From: Engelhardtia mirabilis
GTDB taxonomy: Bacteria > Planctomycetota > UBA1135 > GCA-002686595
NCBI RefSeq assembly: GCF_007748095.1
Contig: NZ_CP036287.1
Location: 6,386,001-6,450,000, forward strand
Length of the DNA stretch: 64,000 nucleotides
Reading direction: 5' to 3'
Positions within the stretch are counted from its first letter, which is position 1, and every line of letters starts with the position of its first letter. The notes beneath the pieces were generated by a model. That model ran no database searches and was not told where the DNA came from. It was given only the letters and a program-made list of their open reading frames with translations. Positions 45,045 through 57,221 of the stretch are shown one piece after another. The position numbers and the translations under genes were made by a program.

Positions 45045-45058
45045 CTTTCTACAGAAAG
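45045..45058. promoter_or_regulatory. Candidate operator palindrome in divergent promoter
   Basis: A perfect inverted repeat CTTTCT-AC-AGAAAG lies in the 105-bp gap between the winged-helix regulator (minus, start 45023) and the protease (plus, start 45129). It is unusually A/T-rich for this DNA. An overlapping second repeat, CTGTA at 45031-45035 with TACAG at 45050-45054, is also present. Both are the size expected for a dimeric winged-helix binding site. Confidence 0.5.
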
Positions 45059-45128
45059 AGACAACAGGCGGGATCGAGCCCCGTAGGGTCCCCTCTCGGA
45101 AGCGTTCCCCCCTTCCCATGGACCTGCG

Positions 45129-46238
45129 ATGACCCTCACGACGCTCCTGCTCCTCCCGCACCTCTGGACCGCCCCCGCGCCCTGGCCCGTCTTCTTCCGC
45201 CACGATCGCGACCCGAGCGCGGCCCTCGAGCTCGGCCGCCGCTTCGACGCCACCGTGCGCTGTGGACCGGGGGACTCGGGGACCTTGGTCGCCGAGCGCT
45301 GGGTCCTGACCGCCGCCCATGTCGCGCACGGGCTCTCCCCCTTCACTCCCCTCGTGACGGTGGGCGGGGTCGACTACCCGGTCGTGCGCCGCGTCTTCCA
45401 CCCGGACTCCGTCGATGAAGAGCACCCCGCCCGGGCGATCGACCTGGCCCTGCTTCAACTCGGCCGGCCGGTCGAGGACCTGCGCCCGGCGCCCCTCTAC
45501 CGCGCCACGGACGAGGTCGGCCAAGCGGTCTTCGTAGTCGGCTTCGGCGACTTCGGTGCGGCGAACGGCGAGATCCGGCCCTTCGACGGCCAGCGCCGCG
45601 CGGTCACCAACCGGGTCGAGCGCATCGAGCTGGGCCATCTGCTGATCGACTTCGACGCGCCCGGCGATGGCGCCACCGAGCTCGAGGGCATCGGCGCGCC
45701 CGGGGACAGTGGCGGGTCGCTGTACGTCGAGACGGAGGCCGGCCCGGCCCTCGCCGGAGTCAGCTTCGCGGGCCTGGACGACCCGCCCAACGGCTACGGG
45801 GGTCGCGACCTCTACGTGCGGGTCTCGAGTGTCGCCAAGTGGGTCGACGCGACGATCGCGGCGAACCTCGAAGCGCCGCTGCCCCGGCCCGATTGGATCG
45901 ACGTCAGCCACGGCTTCCCCTCGGACGGCGCCGGTGAGCTGCTCTCCGAGTTCTTCGCCGCGGTCGACCAGGGCGGCGCGCAGGCCGCGCGCTTCGCCGA
46001 GCAGCGGCGCTCCGCGGGCGCTCGCCGCGGGGCCCCCAACGCCGAGTTCGTCGAACGGCTGACTCAGCTGCGCGGCGAGCTGGGTCCCCTGCGCCCCGAC
46101 CTGCTGGCCCCCCTCGAGGGCGGCGAGTACGCCGTGCGCGTCGCGGCCGGGGAGGAGTGGCACGCCTTCTACTTCCTGCTCTCCGAGGGCCCCCGATTGG
46201 AGGACTTCGACTTCCGGCCGGAACCCACGCCGAACTGA
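45129..46238 (+). CDS. Trypsin-like serine protease (S1 family)
   Basis: A 369-residue protein with a short hydrophobic N-terminus, probably exported. The S1 protease domain has His64 in LTAAHVAHG, Asp105 in RAIDLALL and Ser194 in GAPGDSGGS, the complete chymotrypsin-fold triad. The C-terminal 130 residues, after the domain ends near WVDATIAANL, are helical and charged and do not match a known domain. No pro-domain is obvious. The gene is divergent from a winged-helix regulator with a palindrome between. Substrate unknown. Confidence 0.88.
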   Translation: MTLTTLLLLPHLWTAPAPWPVFFRHDRDPSAALELGRRFDATVRCGPGDSGTLVAERWVLTAAHVAHGLSPFTPLVTVGGVDYPVVRRVFHPDSVDEEHPARAIDLALLQLGRPVEDLRPAPLYRATDEVGQAVFVVGFGDFGAANGEIRPFDGQRRAVTNRVERIELGHLLIDFDAPGDGATELEGIGAPGDSGGSLYVETEAGPALAGVSFAGLDDPPNGYGGRDLYVRVSSVAKWVDATIAANLEAPLPRPDWIDVSHGFPSDGAGELLSEFFAAVDQGGAQAARFAEQRRSAGARRGAPNAEFVERLTQLRGELGPLRPDLLAPLEGGEYAVRVAAGEEWHAFYFLLSEGPRLEDFDFRPEPTPN

Positions 46239-46329
46239 ACTCGGGAGGAGGACCGCGCCCATGGCGCGTCCCCCTTGCCGCGCTTGCCTCACCTTCCCCA
46301 GCCACCCCGACCCTCGAGGCTCCGGTTCC

Positions 46330-47261
46330 ATGCGCGAACACATTCCCGGTCTCCCGCGCCCCCTTGCCCCGGCTCTGATGGCCCTGTGCCTCGCCTCCGC
46401 GGCGGCTGCCCAGGTCAGCCCGTACCCTTCCGAGGGCTACGTGCTCAGCTCGCCGTCGTCGGCCAGCGCGGGCAACGACGCCATCTACGGCGTGGCCGAC
46501 GACGGATCGCTCACCACCTTGGTCGCGCCCAACGAGCGCTGAACGGCCTGCGCGAGCTCGCCTTCGACAGAGGTTCGATGAACCTCTACGCCCTGCGGTC
46601 GAACCACTGGACGCGCACCCACCGGGCCCTGCTCGCAACGCCCGACGGGGCATCGACGACGGTCGCCGGTGGCTACGACACCACCCTGATGGGCATGGCG
46701 ATCACCCCAGATGGCCCGATCAACGTCCTGCAGTTGACCGACGACGCGACCAAGCTGATCCGCATCGACCCGGCCGCCGGCTTTGCCAACCAGCAGGTGA
46801 CGCTTGGCCCCGCCATGGCCGTCCGCGACATGGACGCGGGTCCCGACGGCAGCCTGCACTTCACCGGCGGTCCCCTGGACGACCTGGGCGTCTGGCTCAT
46901 CGCCCCGGACGGCGCCCTCGCCAAGCTCCCCGCGCTCATCCCGGGCCTGCCCTTCTCGCCCACCTCGAATCCCTCCGCGATCCACTGCGACCAGGCCAGC
47001 GGCACCCTCTGGGTGGCCCAGAACTCTCCGTCGGTTGAGGCGCGGGTCTACACCATCGACTTGGCCAGCGGGGATGCGGCCCTGTGGTGCCAGATCGCCG
47101 GTTGCCCGCAACCCAGCGTGCGCGGGATCAGCTACGACCCCGTCTCACGACTGCCGATCGTGGGGCTCGACGCCTACGCCACCGTCGGGTACCTCGACCA
47201 GAGCGGAGTGGCGCAGGCGTCCATCCGGATCGCCCGGCCAGCCGACGTCGACCTGCGCTGA
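46330..47261 (+). pseudogene. Frameshifted copy of the small propeller protein
   Basis: This locus is a paralogue of the gene at 42639-43562. The first part encodes a signal peptide and VSPYPSEGYVLSS through VAPNER, then meets a TGA at 46540-46542. In the paralogue the equivalent bases read GAGCGCCTGAAC; here one C is missing (GAGCGCTGAAC). The homologous sequence LNGLRELAFDRGSMNLYALR continues in the next frame to a stop at 47261. The rest is well conserved with no further stops. A single-base sequencing error would restore it, so it may be a recent inactivation or an artefact. Confidence 0.8.
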
Positions 47262-47498
47262 GCCTCGGCTCGGGCGACGATCCACGTTCGCGCGGCGCTG
47301 CCCTGGGCACCGAACGCGGTTCGCGGCAGCGCGGCGGGAGGCGGCGCGGCACGCAATTCGGAGGTGACCGGCCGCGCGGACTCGGCATGGAAGTTGACCC
47401 GCACGGACGGCAACACCGCGGAGGCCATCGCGCGCGTCGAGGCCGTCAGGACCTGCCGGGCCCGTGTCGCGCTCACGGACGACATCGATCGACCGGCC
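47262..47498. other. Stretch between two decayed genes, nothing recognised
   Basis: About 240 bp between the frameshifted propeller and the kinase remnant. It holds no intact gene. I could not align it confidently to the kinase or the propeller, although it may be degraded kinase sequence. Confidence 0.4.
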
Positions 47499-47961
47499 GC
47501 GGCTGCACACCCGCCCGGCCGCCTCTACCTCGCGCGCAAGCTCACTCGACGCCACAAGGGACTCGTGGTCGGTGGGGCCACGGCCTTCGTGGCGATCACC
47601 CTCGGCCTGGTCGCCCGACGGGCGCCTCTTCGCGGTCGGTGGCGATGATGGCCGCATCCGGCCCTTCGACGGCGAGCTCCTGATCGAGCTGTACGCCTTT
47701 CCCGCCCACGACGACCACGTCTTCTCGCTGGCCTGGACGCCGGACGGCACGCGCCTGGTCTCGACGTCGGGGGACGAGACCGTCAGGGTCTGGGACCCGC
47801 GCTCCTCCGAGGAACGCGAGGCCGATCACGCCGTGTACCGCCGTCGCCACGAAGCGCTGCGCGGTCAGACGCGCGCGGCGCTCGCCGAGCGCTTCGGCGA
47901 GGCCGAGTCGACGGCCGAGCGGGGCGCCATCGTGCGCGCGGCCTTGGACGCCGGGCCGTAG
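47499..47961 (+). pseudogene. Collapsed remnant of a Ser/Thr kinase gene
   Basis: Two separated parts of the kinase at 39126 are fused here. The first (to about 47612) matches the juxtamembrane segment RLYLARKxTRRHKGLV and AFVAITLGLVA. The second (from about 47613) matches the final WD40 unit and tail, DGELLIELYxFPAHDD to the C-terminal Arg/Ala-rich end. Roughly 1.8 kb between them is missing, and the two parts are in different frames, so no functional kinase is made. The catalytic domain is absent. Confidence 0.82.
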
Positions 47962-48134
47962 CCCGCCGGAACGGAGCTGCAAGGTCTGCGACTCCGCATT
48001 GCGGCTCTCGATCCCGGACTGGATCCAGGTTCTGGACGCCAGCGGGGCCAGCGGGGGCCACGGCGCTGCCAAGGGCAGGTGGAACGCGAGTTGCCGGCGC
48101 ATCGGAGCGACCCGTCGTCCCCAACCCACTTACC

Positions 48135-51100
48135 ATGAAGATCCCTGCCCTCCCCGTCGCCGTCCTCCTCTCGCTGGCCCCCGCCGCCTTCGGTCAGGCG
48201 GACTTCCACGAGCCCTTCGAGCACTCCGGGCCCAACTTCGGCGCGCCGGGACCGCCGGACCTGATCGCCAAGGGCTGGACCTTCCGCAACCAGAGCGAGC
48301 CCGTGGTGGGCAACGCCTGGTTCAACGGGCCGGTCCTGGAGAGCTTCGTCTGGACCTTCGATCCCCAGGCGGGCGACCACTACCTGGCGGCCAACGGCAA
48401 GGCGACCGACACCTTCAACGGCGGCCCCATCAGCACCTGGGCGATCCTCCCGCAGGTGCCCGGCCAGACCGCCGGTGATGCGATCACCCTGTGGGCCCGC
48501 GAGAACCCGGCCCCGCAGAACGACACGCGCATCGAGGTCCGCTACTCGCCCACCGGCGGGATCGGCACCGGGACCTCCGCCACCGACGTGGGCGACTTCA
48601 CGACGCTCCTCGCGGCGATCGACCCGATCCCCACCCAGGCCTGGAGCGCCTTCGAGGCCGAGGTGCCCGGCCCCGGCCGGCTGGCCCTGCGCTTCCACGT
48701 GCCGGCCGAGTGCGGCTGGTCCGTGTCGAGCTGCAGCGCCGTCTCCTTCGTCGCCGTCGACGAGTTGCACGTGGGGCCCGCCACGGCTCCTCCGTGCAAC
48801 GCCCCGCCGACCCCCGTCGTCGGCCAGACCACGGTCTGGCCCGCCTCGGGGTCGCCCTACGAGCTCTGCACCGAGATCGTGATCCCCGCCGGAGCGACCG
48901 TCGCGGTCGAGCCCGGGGTCCACATCGAGCTCGGCGACCACAGCCTGATCGTCGAGGGGCGCCTGGAGGGCTTCGCCGCCGGTGCCGCGCCGATCTCGCT
49001 CCACTCCGACAAGCTCGCGCCCTACGCCATGACCATCGCGGGCGAGGTCGAGCTCGAGGGCGCGGTGCTCGACCTGCCGATCGCCATGAGCGAGGTGGGC
49101 TCCAGGCTCGTCCTGCGCCACTCGACCCTCGACACGCGAGACGCCGGGCAACTGAGCCAGGACGACGACGGCCCGACCGCCTACGACCACGTCCTGCCGG
49201 TAGTGCTGCTCCAGGACGTCCTGGTCCTCGACGACGGGGTCGGCACTGCGATGTACCTACCCCAGGCGCAGACCTTCCTCCAGGACGTGACCTGCGACCG
49301 CGGCCTGATCTGGTGCGGCGGCTACGTGTACGCCGACGGGGTCACCGTCCACGACTCGCCCACCGACGGCCTGCGCCTGGCGTCGCCCGACGGCGTCTAC
49401 GTGGACGGCCTGACCGTGCTCGACGCAGCCGGGGCCGGGGTGGTCCTGACCGGCTACGCCTGCGGGTTGGGGCCGGACGTGACGATCCTGGGCTGCGACT
49501 ACCCCATCGCCGCCGCGGGCCTGCACTTCGACGCGAACGTGCCGCAGGCCGGCAACGACGTGAACGCGGTCTACGCGCTCGGCGGCGGCTACTGGCCGAA
49601 TCTCGGGCTCCCGTGGCACGCCACGGTCTCGATGGGCGGCATGGTCATCGAGCCGGGTACGACGGTGCTCTCCGGGCCGGGCACGAAGCTCAGCCCTGGC
49701 CGCGCGCAGGGCACGCCGACCCAGCCGATCACCTTCGGCGCCCTCGACCCCACCAGCACCTGGGGCGGCCTCTACGTCTCGGCGCGGGTCCTCGCGAACC
49801 TCGTCGTCGAGGACGCGGACTTCGGCATCCAGACCGTGCAGTCGAACCTGTGGGTCTGGAACACCATCGTGCGCGGCTGCGAGATCGGCATGATCGCGAC
49901 CTCCGGCGGGGTCCTCGTCGCGCGCTCCACGACGGTCGAGGGCAACCAGATCGGCGTCAAGACGACCAACGCCGGCGGCGCCAACTTCTCGAGCCCCGAC
50001 AGCCCCAACGTCGTGGCCGGCAACGTCGTCGGGATGGTCGCGGAGGACCCCTCTTCGGACGTGATGGAGTGGATCTGGTGGGGTGACGCCAGCGGTCCGC
50101 AGCAGCCCGACAACCCCGGCGGTGCGGGCGACAGCGTGGAGGGGTCGGGGGCGGACGACGTCGACGTGCTCCCGTTCCTCACGGCTCCGCCCGCCGCGCC
50201 CGACCTGCCGCCGGTGATCCGTCTGGTCGGCCACCAGGGCAAGGCCCAGATCAACGGCCTGACCCTCGACCCGGGCGACCACGTCTTCATCGAATGGGAG
50301 TCCTTCGACGACCACCAGGTGGCCGAGCACCGCATCTACTACTCCCCGATCAGCCAGCACCCCAGCACCTGGTCCCTGATCGACGTGCTGCCCGGCGACC
50401 AGACGACCTACGACTACGTCGCGCCCGACGTGGGGCTGTTCAACTCCTCGCCCTACTTCATCGTCGAGGCCGTCGACGACGCAGGTCAGCGGACGATGGA
50501 CTCGGTCGGCCTGGTGATCCTCGACAACGCCGACGAGCCCACCGAGGGCGTCGTCTCGCCCGACCACGCCGGCGAGTCCTTCGCCCCGGGCGTGCGCATC
50601 GACGCGCCCGGCTGGGCCTACACCACGCCGGGGATCATCGAGGGCGACCCGGAGCTGTGGGTGATCATGGACGCGACCGAGACCTGGATCCCCCTGGGCT
50701 CGACCGAGCTGTGGTGCGACCTGCCGATCACGAGCACCGACCGCGCCCGCTTCGGGATCGTCAAGAAGAGCACCACCAACCGGCAGAAGTGGATGTTCGG
50801 CGACTACTTCTCGGTGCGCCCCGACGCCCTGATCGCGGACGCGCCGCCGACGGTGACGCTCACCTCCCCGGCCAGCGGCCAGGCCTGGGTGGGCGGCTCC
50901 GACGTGACGATCACCTGGCTCGCCTCCGACGACGAGGGCCTGCGGGCCTTCAACCTCCAGGCGTCCACCGACGGGGGCAAGCGCTGGCGCACCTTCGCCC
51001 GCGACCTGCCGCCGACCCAGACCAGCTACACCTGGACCCTGCCGCCGACCCAGGGTCTGGACGACGTGCGGCTGCGGGTGGTCGCCTTCGACCTCCGGAA

Positions 51101-51518
51101 CCAGAACAGCTCGTCGGACCTGGTGCCGGGCATCGACGTGCTGCCGGGCCAGGGCCCGGTCTGCCAGGCCGACCTGGGCTTCGGCGGCCCGGGGAGCCTC
51201 GCGGCGACCCTGTGCGGCAGCCCCCTGGACGGGGTCGGTACCGCTGAGCTGGAGCTCGTGGGCGCCGCGCCCGGCGCGCCGCTGGCCGTCGGGGTCTCGT
51301 TCCTGTTCCAGCCGGCGCCGCTGTTGGGCGGCACGATCGTCCTCGGTCCCGACGCCCTGCTGCTGCCCTTCCAGGCGGACGCCACGGGCGAGCTGCACCT
51401 GCCCCTGGTGCTCGGCGGAGTGCCGGCCACCCTCTACCTCCAGGCCGTCGCCGCAGACGCCACCCTCCCCGGGGGCTTCGCGATCTCGAACGCGCTGCAG
51501 GTCGAGCTGGTGCCGTAG
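48135..51518 (+). CDS. Secreted beta-helix protein with choice-of-anchor-like N-domain
   Basis: A 1127-residue exported protein with signal peptide ending AAFGQ. Residues about 20-215 form a jelly-roll-like domain of the choice-of-anchor J type (FHEPFEHSG, ARENPAPQNDTRIEVRYS, FVAVDELHVG). Residues about 250-680 are short beta-strand turns typical of a right-handed parallel beta-helix (VAVEPGVHIELGDHSLIVEGRL and later rungs). Then come immunoglobulin-like segments (YFIVEAVDDAGQ, VTLTSPASGQAW, VTITWLASDDEG), and the last 90 residues are the small beta module shared with other secreted proteins. Beta-helix proteins often bind or cleave polysaccharides, but no catalytic residues are evident. It begins 173 bp after the kinase remnant. 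Confidence 0.82.
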   Translation: MKIPALPVAVLLSLAPAAFGQADFHEPFEHSGPNFGAPGPPDLIAKGWTFRNQSEPVVGNAWFNGPVLESFVWTFDPQAGDHYLAANGKATDTFNGGPISTWAILPQVPGQTAGDAITLWARENPAPQNDTRIEVRYSPTGGIGTGTSATDVGDFTTLLAAIDPIPTQAWSAFEAEVPGPGRLALRFHVPAECGWSVSSCSAVSFVAVDELHVGPATAPPCNAPPTPVVGQTTVWPASGSPYELCTEIVIPAGATVAVEPGVHIELGDHSLIVEGRLEGFAAGAAPISLHSDKLAPYAMTIAGEVELEGAVLDLPIAMSEVGSRLVLRHSTLDTRDAGQLSQDDDGPTAYDHVLPVVLLQDVLVLDDGVGTAMYLPQAQTFLQDVTCDRGLIWCGGYVYADGVTVHDSPTDGLRLASPDGVYVDGLTVLDAAGAGVVLTGYACGLGPDVTILGCDYPIAAAGLHFDANVPQAGNDVNAVYALGGGYWPNLGLPWHATVSMGGMVIEPGTTVLSGPGTKLSPGRAQGTPTQPITFGALDPTSTWGGLYVSARVLANLVVEDADFGIQTVQSNLWVWNTIVRGCEIGMIATSGGVLVARSTTVEGNQIGVKTTNAGGANFSSPDSPNVVAGNVVGMVAEDPSSDVMEWIWWGDASGPQQPDNPGGAGDSVEGSGADDVDVLPFLTAPPAAPDLPPVIRLVGHQGKAQINGLTLDPGDHVFIEWESFDDHQVAEHRIYYSPISQHPSTWSLIDVLPGDQTTYDYVAPDVGLFNSSPYFIVEAVDDAGQRTMDSVGLVILDNADEPTEGVVSPDHAGESFAPGVRIDAPGWAYTTPGIIEGDPELWVIMDATETWIPLGSTELWCDLPITSTDRARFGIVKKSTTNRQKWMFGDYFSVRPDALIADAPPTVTLTSPASGQAWVGGSDVTITWLASDDEGLRAFNLQASTDGGKRWRTFARDLPPTQTSYTWTLPPTQGLDDVRLRVVAFDLRNQNSSSDLVPGIDVLPGQGPVCQADLGFGGPGSLAATLCGSPLDGVGTAELELVGAAPGAPLAVGVSFLFQPAPLLGGTIVLGPDALLLPFQADATGELHLPLVLGGVPATLYLQAVAADATLPGGFAISNALQVELVP

Positions 51519-51540
51519 GACCGGCAAGACGCCAACAGGG

Positions 51541-51588
51541 CGGAGTCGCACACCTCGCTGTTGCCGAACAACCAGGTGTGCAACTCCG
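51541..51588. terminator. Inverted repeat between convergent genes
   Basis: 51541-51555 and 51574-51588 are complementary at 14 of 15 positions around an 18-nt loop. They lie between the beta-helix gene (stop 51518, plus) and the metalloprotease gene (stop 51597, minus). Each arm contains the GTGTGC(G/A)ACTCCG motif also seen at 43587 and, with one change, at 47982. Confidence 0.6.
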
Positions 51589-51596
51589 GATCGCCG

Positions 51597-53138
51597 CTAC
51601 TGGATCGTCGCCACGCCACCCGTCGTCGTGATCGTCATCGGCTGGTCGAGGACCAGGACCGACTCGCCGAAGACGTTCGGATAGAGCGCGAGCGTCCAGC
51701 CGGCCGCCACGTGGGGCAGCGCCGCGGAGACGGACGCGAAGGGGAGCGGCTCGGTCCCGTCCGGGTAGGGGACGGGGTCGACGGACTTCGCGTAGACGGT
51801 TCCGCTGGCGGGGTCGAAGCAGGACGCTGCCGTCGCCGCGTTGATCACGGGGACCGTCGACTGGCTCCAGCTGATCCCGATCAGGGCGCAACCGATCGTA
51901 TCGATCGACGGACACATGATCTGGCACGAGTCACCCGAGCAGGTCTCGAACAGGCCACTCCCCAGGTGGTTCGCGCCCAGGTTGTGACCGAGCTCGTGGG
52001 CGGTCAGCCAGCCTCGGAACTTCATGTTCGAGCTGAAGGTCGTCTGGGACAGCCCCGGAGCCAGGGTGTTGATGACGTCGGGGCAGCTCTCACTGTTGTT
52101 CGTACCACAGGTCACTCCGACGGTCGCAATACCGATCGTCGAGCCGTCAATGTCACGTCCCGTGAAGAGGTGCCCGAACTCGGCGTCGAAGCCGTAGTTG
52201 GCGCTGTTCTTCCAGTCGGTCCGGAACTCGCACAACAGGCTCGCTGCATCCGTGGACGGGTAGAGGTTGCCCGGAGAGACCTCGAGGATCGCCCCGGCGA
52301 AGTTGAACTTGAACGGGTTGACGCCGTTGTCGTCGTACTCCGAGGTCACCTGGTCGAGCAGGGCCTCGATGTCGTTGACCGCCGCGCTGGTCGAGTTGCC
52401 GGCCCACTGGAAGTACTGGTTGTCGACATAGCACGCCACGCCGGCGGCGCGGTACGACACCGTCTTGGCCACGAGCGGCCCGTCGTCTTCGCGGTCCGGA
52501 CGCGCAGCACCACGGCCGTGGACGTGCCCGGGCGAGCCGTGGGCCGGTGACCCGTGCCCACCCTGCCGCTCGGGTGCCCACGGAGCCGACGACGCGTCGT
52601 CGACGCCGCAACGTCCAGGGCTGGCCATGATGTTGAGGTAGGAGTAGACGGCGTGCGAGCGGGGCCCGGCCCCCTGCACGAAGTCGTCGAGGGGCTGCAC
52701 GTACCAGGCACTCGTCTCCGTCTCGAGCGTGGCCGACAGGCGGCCCAGCTCGTCGAGCGTGGCGCGCACCTCGGAGCCGGGCCGACCGACGATCTCGCCG
52801 TGGTACAGGCGCGACGGCGGCGGGACGACCTCGCGCACGACTCCGTCGGCGCCGCGCTCGAGGAGCTTGAAATCGGGGGTGCGGATCGAGTGGGGCACCA
52901 GGTCGACCTCGACCCACGCACCGTCGAAGGGCAGGACGGTCCGGAAGGGCTCGGGCCTCGCGAACTGGGGCAGCGTCAGCTCGAGCTGCAGCTCGGGGCG
53001 CCAAGGCGACCCGTCGCCGCGCACGAGCGGCCCGTGCTTGCCGTGCCAAGGCAGGCGGTCGGCGCCGTCCTGGGCGAGGCCCGCGGCGGCGAGGCCGCCC
53101 AAGGCGAGGAGGGTGGTCAGAGCAGTTCGAAGGGTCAT
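51597..53138 (-). CDS. Secreted metzincin zinc metalloprotease (M12B-like)
   Basis: A 513-residue exported protein with signal peptide ending AAAGLAQ. A propeptide-like region (about 25-190) includes beta segments such as WVEVDLVPHS and RLYHGEIVG, resembling the reprolysin propeptide. The catalytic domain contains the elongated zinc motif HELGHNLGANH with His381, His385 and His391 and the catalytic Glu382, followed by a Met-turn candidate in CQIMCPS. Several Cys pairs are present. The C-terminal 100 residues are Ser/Pro-rich beta sequence. The ATG at 53138 starts the signal peptide. It lies 11 bp after a truncated fibre-protein gene, so the two may be cotranscribed. Confidence 0.88.
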   Translation of the reverse strand: MTLRTALTTLLALGGLAAAGLAQDGADRLPWHGKHGPLVRGDGSPWRPELQLELTLPQFARPEPFRTVLPFDGAWVEVDLVPHSIRTPDFKLLERGADGVVREVVPPPSRLYHGEIVGRPGSEVRATLDELGRLSATLETETSAWYVQPLDDFVQGAGPRSHAVYSYLNIMASPGRCGVDDASSAPWAPERQGGHGSPAHGSPGHVHGRGAARPDREDDGPLVAKTVSYRAAGVACYVDNQYFQWAGNSTSAAVNDIEALLDQVTSEYDDNGVNPFKFNFAGAILEVSPGNLYPSTDAASLLCEFRTDWKNSANYGFDAEFGHLFTGRDIDGSTIGIATVGVTCGTNNSESCPDVINTLAPGLSQTTFSSNMKFRGWLTAHELGHNLGANHLGSGLFETCSGDSCQIMCPSIDTIGCALIGISWSQSTVPVINAATAASCFDPASGTVYAKSVDPVPYPDGTEPLPFASVSAALPHVAAGWTLALYPNVFGESVLVLDQPMTITTTGGVATIQ

Positions 53139-53149
53139 GGAACCGATCC

Positions 53150-53756
53150 TCACTGCAGGTTGACCAGGACGAGCACCAGCCCCGCGTCGGCGTCGAGCGC
53201 GGACATGGCCTTGCCGATCACGGCGCCGTTCGCGCGCGCGTCGTCGGTGGCCCTCATGGCGTGGCCGGCGAGGGCGGCGGTGGTGAGCAGGTCGCCAGGC
53301 GCGATCGCGCCGTTCTCGGTCGAGGCCTTGACCCATACGCGGCCGCTCATGGCCACGGGGAACTCGCCGTCGAGCACGCCGTCCTGGCCCAGGTGCAGGC
53401 CCGGGTTGACGCCGTTCGCGCCGGAGACGATGCCGGCGACCTTGCGGTCGTAGGCCTCGCTGCTGGCGATCAGCTCGCCGGCGTTGATCGCGTCGATCAC
53501 CACCACGGTTCCGGGCTCGAGGGCCTCGGTGGAGTCGAAGCCCTCGACGATGTCCGCGCCGCCGAGGATTCGAAGCACCCTGACCTCAAACGTCCCGTCG
53601 GTGAGCAGCGAAGCATCGGCGCCCCCGTCGTTGGTGTAGAAGCGCAGCGGGCTGTTCGTCCTGGTCCCGAAGAAACACCCATTGCCCGAGATGGCCGGTT
53701 CGACCGGAAACGCGGTCGAGACCGATCGCGTGAGGTTCCCGCTGACGCCCTGAGCC

Positions 53757-53767
<11 letters not shown>
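53150..53767 (-). CDS. Truncated paralogue of the collagen-like fibre protein
   Basis: This 205-residue frame carries the C-terminal domain of the fibre protein at 35546-37456: GGADIVEGFDSTEALEPGTV, SGANGVNPGLHLGQDGVLDG and the ending GLVLVLVNLQ align closely. It lacks the signal peptide, the collagen-like triplets and most of the shaft. The only start (GTG at 53767) lies inside the 5' end of the kinase gene on the other strand. Without a signal peptide it is unlikely to be exported, so I regard it as a 5'-truncated gene, though expression as a small protein cannot be excluded. It precedes the metalloprotease gene by 11 bp. Confidence 0.6.
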
Positions 53768-57193
<3,426 letters not shown>

Positions 57194-57221
<28 letters not shown>

